NCBI GenBank assembly: GCA_002358905.1
Contig: DEPT01000045.1
Span: forward strand, 1 to 31,868
Direction: 5' to 3'
Length of the DNA: 31,868 nucleotides
Origin: Akkermansiaceae bacterium UBA3385
GTDB lineage: Bacteria > Verrucomicrobiota > Verrucomicrobiia > Verrucomicrobiales > Akkermansiaceae
The translations under genes were made by a program, and so were the position numbers. The notes beneath the pieces are model-generated. The model did not search any database. It had not been told where the DNA came from and was given only the letters and a program-made list of their open reading frames with translations. Positions within the stretch are counted from its first letter, which is position 1. Every line of letters starts with the position of its first letter. Positions 30,021 to 31,868 of the stretch are shown here, one piece after another.

Positions 30021-30890
30021 TCACTCAAAAGGTTCAAATTCTTTTTTCAGAATCGGACGAATCAGGTCTACTCTCAGTCTCTCGATTTTGGAAATCTGCA
30101 TTGTGGTCCAGGATGCGTACGGGGCTCCATCCGGGTAATATTTGTTCAAGTTAGAGTGGATTTCCTGAATGACCATGGCGTTGAGCTTTGTCTGGCTCTT
30201 GTAAAGGAACCAGTTGATTTTGTGCGCTCCATCAGGGGCGTTGCGGAGACGCTCATACTCTTCGTCGTACTTCCTTTTCACCTCCTGCTGTGCAGAAAGT
30301 ATCTTCTGCAGGAATGTTTCTTCTCTTGGTGGTAATTCTGCTTTATTGTACCGGATGAAGTCGCAGGTTTCGCGATTGAAATGCACCAATTGGATAGGGT
30401 TGAGAGGTGCGCCGACGGGTAAGCCGTAATAAGGAGAACTGGTGTCCATGACCAGAGGCTTTCGGTGAACCTTCTGCTCCGTCTGTGTGCTACTCCTGGG
30501 GGTGATGCTCGTCGTCCGTTCTGCCCGGCGTATCCAGGCAAAAAGAATGACGCAGAGTGTGATGAAAATCAGAGTGTTGAGCAGGAGCCGTTTATATCGT
30601 CTGGTATCCAGAGCTTTTATCCATGCGGCTGCGTTTCTGAACCACTCGTCGGGATGCTGATTGGTCGCTTTTTTCAGCGATTTGGTAATAAGGAGAGGAA
30701 GTCTGGTTCCTGTATCTTCTGCACTCCGAAGGAAAGAACAACCCGGAGAATAGATATCGGTGCGTGAGTCCGGGAGTTGTTCCGGCATGAATTGTTCCGG
30801 CGTGTATGAAGAATAATCAGCAACATGAGCAAAAAAAAAGGAAAAGAGCAGGCCTCTGAGAACAAGAATTTCGAGTTTTGGATATGACAA
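30021..30890 (-). CDS. Membrane protein of unknown function, 289 aa or shorter
   Basis: I do not recognise the family. One membrane helix is clear at about residues 98-118 (LLLNTLIFITLCVILFAWI) in a chain with a soluble N-terminal part (PEQLPDSRTDIYSPGCSF) and a C-terminal region of about 170 residues that is charged and helical (QKILSAQQEVKRKYDEEYER). The start is uncertain: the longest frame begins with TTG at 30890, giving an extra hydrophobic stretch (LVLRGLLFSFFFAHVA). The first ATG, at 30788, removes it. Neither has a Shine-Dalgarno sequence, and the TTG lies in an imperfect hairpin (30888-30914). The 66-aa gene follows after 68 nt. Confidence 0.6.
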   Translation of the reverse strand: MSYPKLEILVLRGLLFSFFFAHVADYSSYTPEQFMPEQLPDSRTDIYSPGCSFLRSAEDTGTRLPLLITKSLKKATNQHPDEWFRNAAAWIKALDTRRYKRLLLNTLIFITLCVILFAWIRRAERTTSITPRSSTQTEQKVHRKPLVMDTSSPYYGLPVGAPLNPIQLVHFNRETCDFIRYNKAELPPREETFLQKILSAQQEVKRKYDEEYERLRNAPDGAHKINWFLYKSQTKLNAMVIQEIHSNLNKYYPDGAPYASWTTMQISKIERLRVDLIRPILKKEFEPFE

Positions 30891-30914
30891 GGGCGGATAC
30901 TAAGTCTGCCCTTG
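30888..30914. repeat. Imperfect inverted repeat between the unknown membrane gene and PEPCK
   Basis: 10-bp arms (CAAGGGCGGA at 30888-30897 and a partner at 30905-30914 with one mismatch), 7-nt loop. It may be a regulatory hairpin. Confidence 0.4.
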
Positions 30915-30982
30915 AGTTGGAGTTCAACCGGGTGTTGAAGAGCTTATGGCGAAAATTCTCGCCCTTACCATTAAAATTCGTG

Positions 30983-31011
30983 TTGCAAGTTTGCGTTGGA
31001 TGTGGTATTTT
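30983..31011 (+). promoter_or_regulatory. Promoter of the PEPCK gene
   Basis: TTGCAA (30983-30988), 17-nt spacer, TATTTT (31006-31011). The ATG at 31021 is 9 nt downstream, so the mRNA is predicted to be leaderless. Confidence 0.5.
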
Positions 31012-31020
31012 ACAGGCACC

Positions 31021-31868
31021 ATGATTACAGGTACAACTCACAAGAAGGCTGCTGAGTGGGTCGAACAGATTCGCCAGCTCTGCAAACCCGATTCCGTCTA
31101 CTGGTGCGACGGTTCCGAGGAAGAGAACACCAAGCTGTGCGACATGCTCGTAGAGAAGGGCACGTACATTCGTCTGAATCCTGAGAAGCGCCCCGGCTGC
31201 TTCCTGGCTCGTTCTACTCCTTCTGACGTGGCTCGCGTAGAGGAACGCACATTCATCTGCTCCGAAAAGGAAGAGGACGCCGGTCCTACCAACAACTGGA
31301 AGTCCCCGGCTGAGATGCGCGCCATTCTCAACCCCTATCTCGATGGTTCCATGAAGGGCCGTACTATGTACGTGATTCCCTTCTGCATGGGCCCGCTCGA
31401 TTCTCCCCTTGCTAAGATCGGTATCGAAATCACCGACTCCGCTTACGTTGTCACCAACATGCGCATCATGACCATCATGGGCGAGAAGGTGCTCAAGCGT
31501 CTGGAGGACGAAGTGAACGGCGGCGGCAACCCCAAGCGTGACGGCTATGGCGACTTCGTTCCCTGCCTGCACACCGTGGGTGCTCCCCTTGAACCCGGTC
31601 AGGAAGACGTAACCTGGCCCTGCAACAACGAAGAGAAGTACATCTGCCACTTCCCCGAGACTGGCGAGATTATCTCCTACGGTTCCGGTTACGGTGGTAA
31701 CGCTCTGCTCGGCAAGAAGTGCCTTGCTCTCCGTATCGCCACTGGCATCGCCCGCAAGAACGGCTGGATGGCTGAGCACATGCTCATCCTCGGTATCACC
31801 GATCCCCAGGGCCGCAAGTCCTATGTGACCGGCGCATTCCCCTCCGCCTGCGGTAAGACCAACCTGGC
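31021..31868 (+). CDS. pckG: Phosphoenolpyruvate carboxykinase (GTP), 3' partial
   Basis: Converts oxaloacetate and GTP to phosphoenolpyruvate, CO2 and GDP (gluconeogenesis), or runs in reverse for CO2 fixation in fermenting bacteria. 282 full codons are present and the window ends inside the gene. The N-terminal domain contains the family stretches PDSVYWCDGSEEE and RPGCFLARS. The substrate-binding block TMYVIPFCMGP is followed by the conserved YGSGYGGNALLGKK and, at residues 273-281, FPSACGKTN. This is the Cys-containing kinase-1 P-loop that marks the GTP class and separates it from the ATP class. The start is the first ATG after the promoter. Catalytic metal residues beyond the P-loop lie outside the window. 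Confidence 0.97.
   Translation, partial: MITGTTHKKAAEWVEQIRQLCKPDSVYWCDGSEEENTKLCDMLVEKGTYIRLNPEKRPGCFLARSTPSDVARVEERTFICSEKEEDAGPTNNWKSPAEMRAILNPYLDGSMKGRTMYVIPFCMGPLDSPLAKIGIEITDSAYVVTNMRIMTIMGEKVLKRLEDEVNGGGNPKRDGYGDFVPCLHTVGAPLEPGQEDVTWPCNNEEKYICHFPETGEIISYGSGYGGNALLGKKCLALRIATGIARKNGWMAEHMLILGITDPQGRKSYVTGAFPSACGKTNL

Noticed and set aside
30817..31779. Long minus-strand ORF of 320 codons over the window end
   Set aside because: It is antisense to the PEPCK gene, whose GTP-class motifs are unmistakable; the minus frame has no recognisable domain.

Overview
The window is a Gram-negative chromosome fragment that most resembles Akkermansia-like Verrucomicrobiota. This placement is an inference. 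It rests on the autotransporter barrel ending in a C-terminal Phe, GTP-type PEP carboxykinase, ArgJ, the phytoene/squalene synthase, and the overall codon and GC character. Many genes have no Shine-Dalgarno sequence. Instead a sigma70-like -10 box lies about 8-13 nt before the start codon, which suggests leaderless or near-leaderless mRNAs are common here.

Region 1 (1-17.9 kb) is mostly conserved chromosomal backbone. In order it holds: an autotransporter C-terminus; an SDR oxidoreductase with a G10 tract; a membrane-anchored GH75-like chitosanase; ruvA; a squalene/phytoene synthase; peptide deformylase (convergent, overlapping the synthase end); a polytopic GT-C-like membrane protein; a basic protein of unknown function; a PAS-PAS-PP2C phosphatase; an unknown membrane protein overlapping a YafK/DpaA-like L,D-transpeptidase gene; a candidate ~90-nt small RNA; argJ; a secreted gluzincin-type metalloprotease; a ROK kinase; an RsmF-like rRNA methyltransferase; and a small secreted protein.

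Region 2 (18.0-24.1 kb, all minus strand) is the most interesting part. One strong promoter (24121-24148) precedes a polytopic membrane protein, three small unknown proteins, a 45-residue Cys-containing peptide missed by long-ORF rules, a strong hairpin, two different radical SAM/SPASM enzymes that each carry a PqqD-like N-terminus, and a metal-dependent amidohydrolase. Gaps are 6-101 nt. This looks like a RiPP biosynthetic operon with dual radical SAM maturases. I do not recognise the precursor as any named class.

Region 3 (24.2-30.9 kb) is accessory. It holds two small DNA-binding proteins sharing a ribbon-helix-helix-like C-terminus, followed by a membrane Ser/Thr kinase. It also has a decayed copy of a 66-residue membrane protein whose intact copy lies 3.5 kb away, and a set of lipoprotein, coiled-coil and membrane genes. 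The promoter of the coiled-coil lipoprotein set is nearly a copy of the promoter of the RiPP-like operon (31 of 40 positions identical, same boxes and 16-nt spacer), linking the two units. The window ends inside GTP-dependent PEP carboxykinase.
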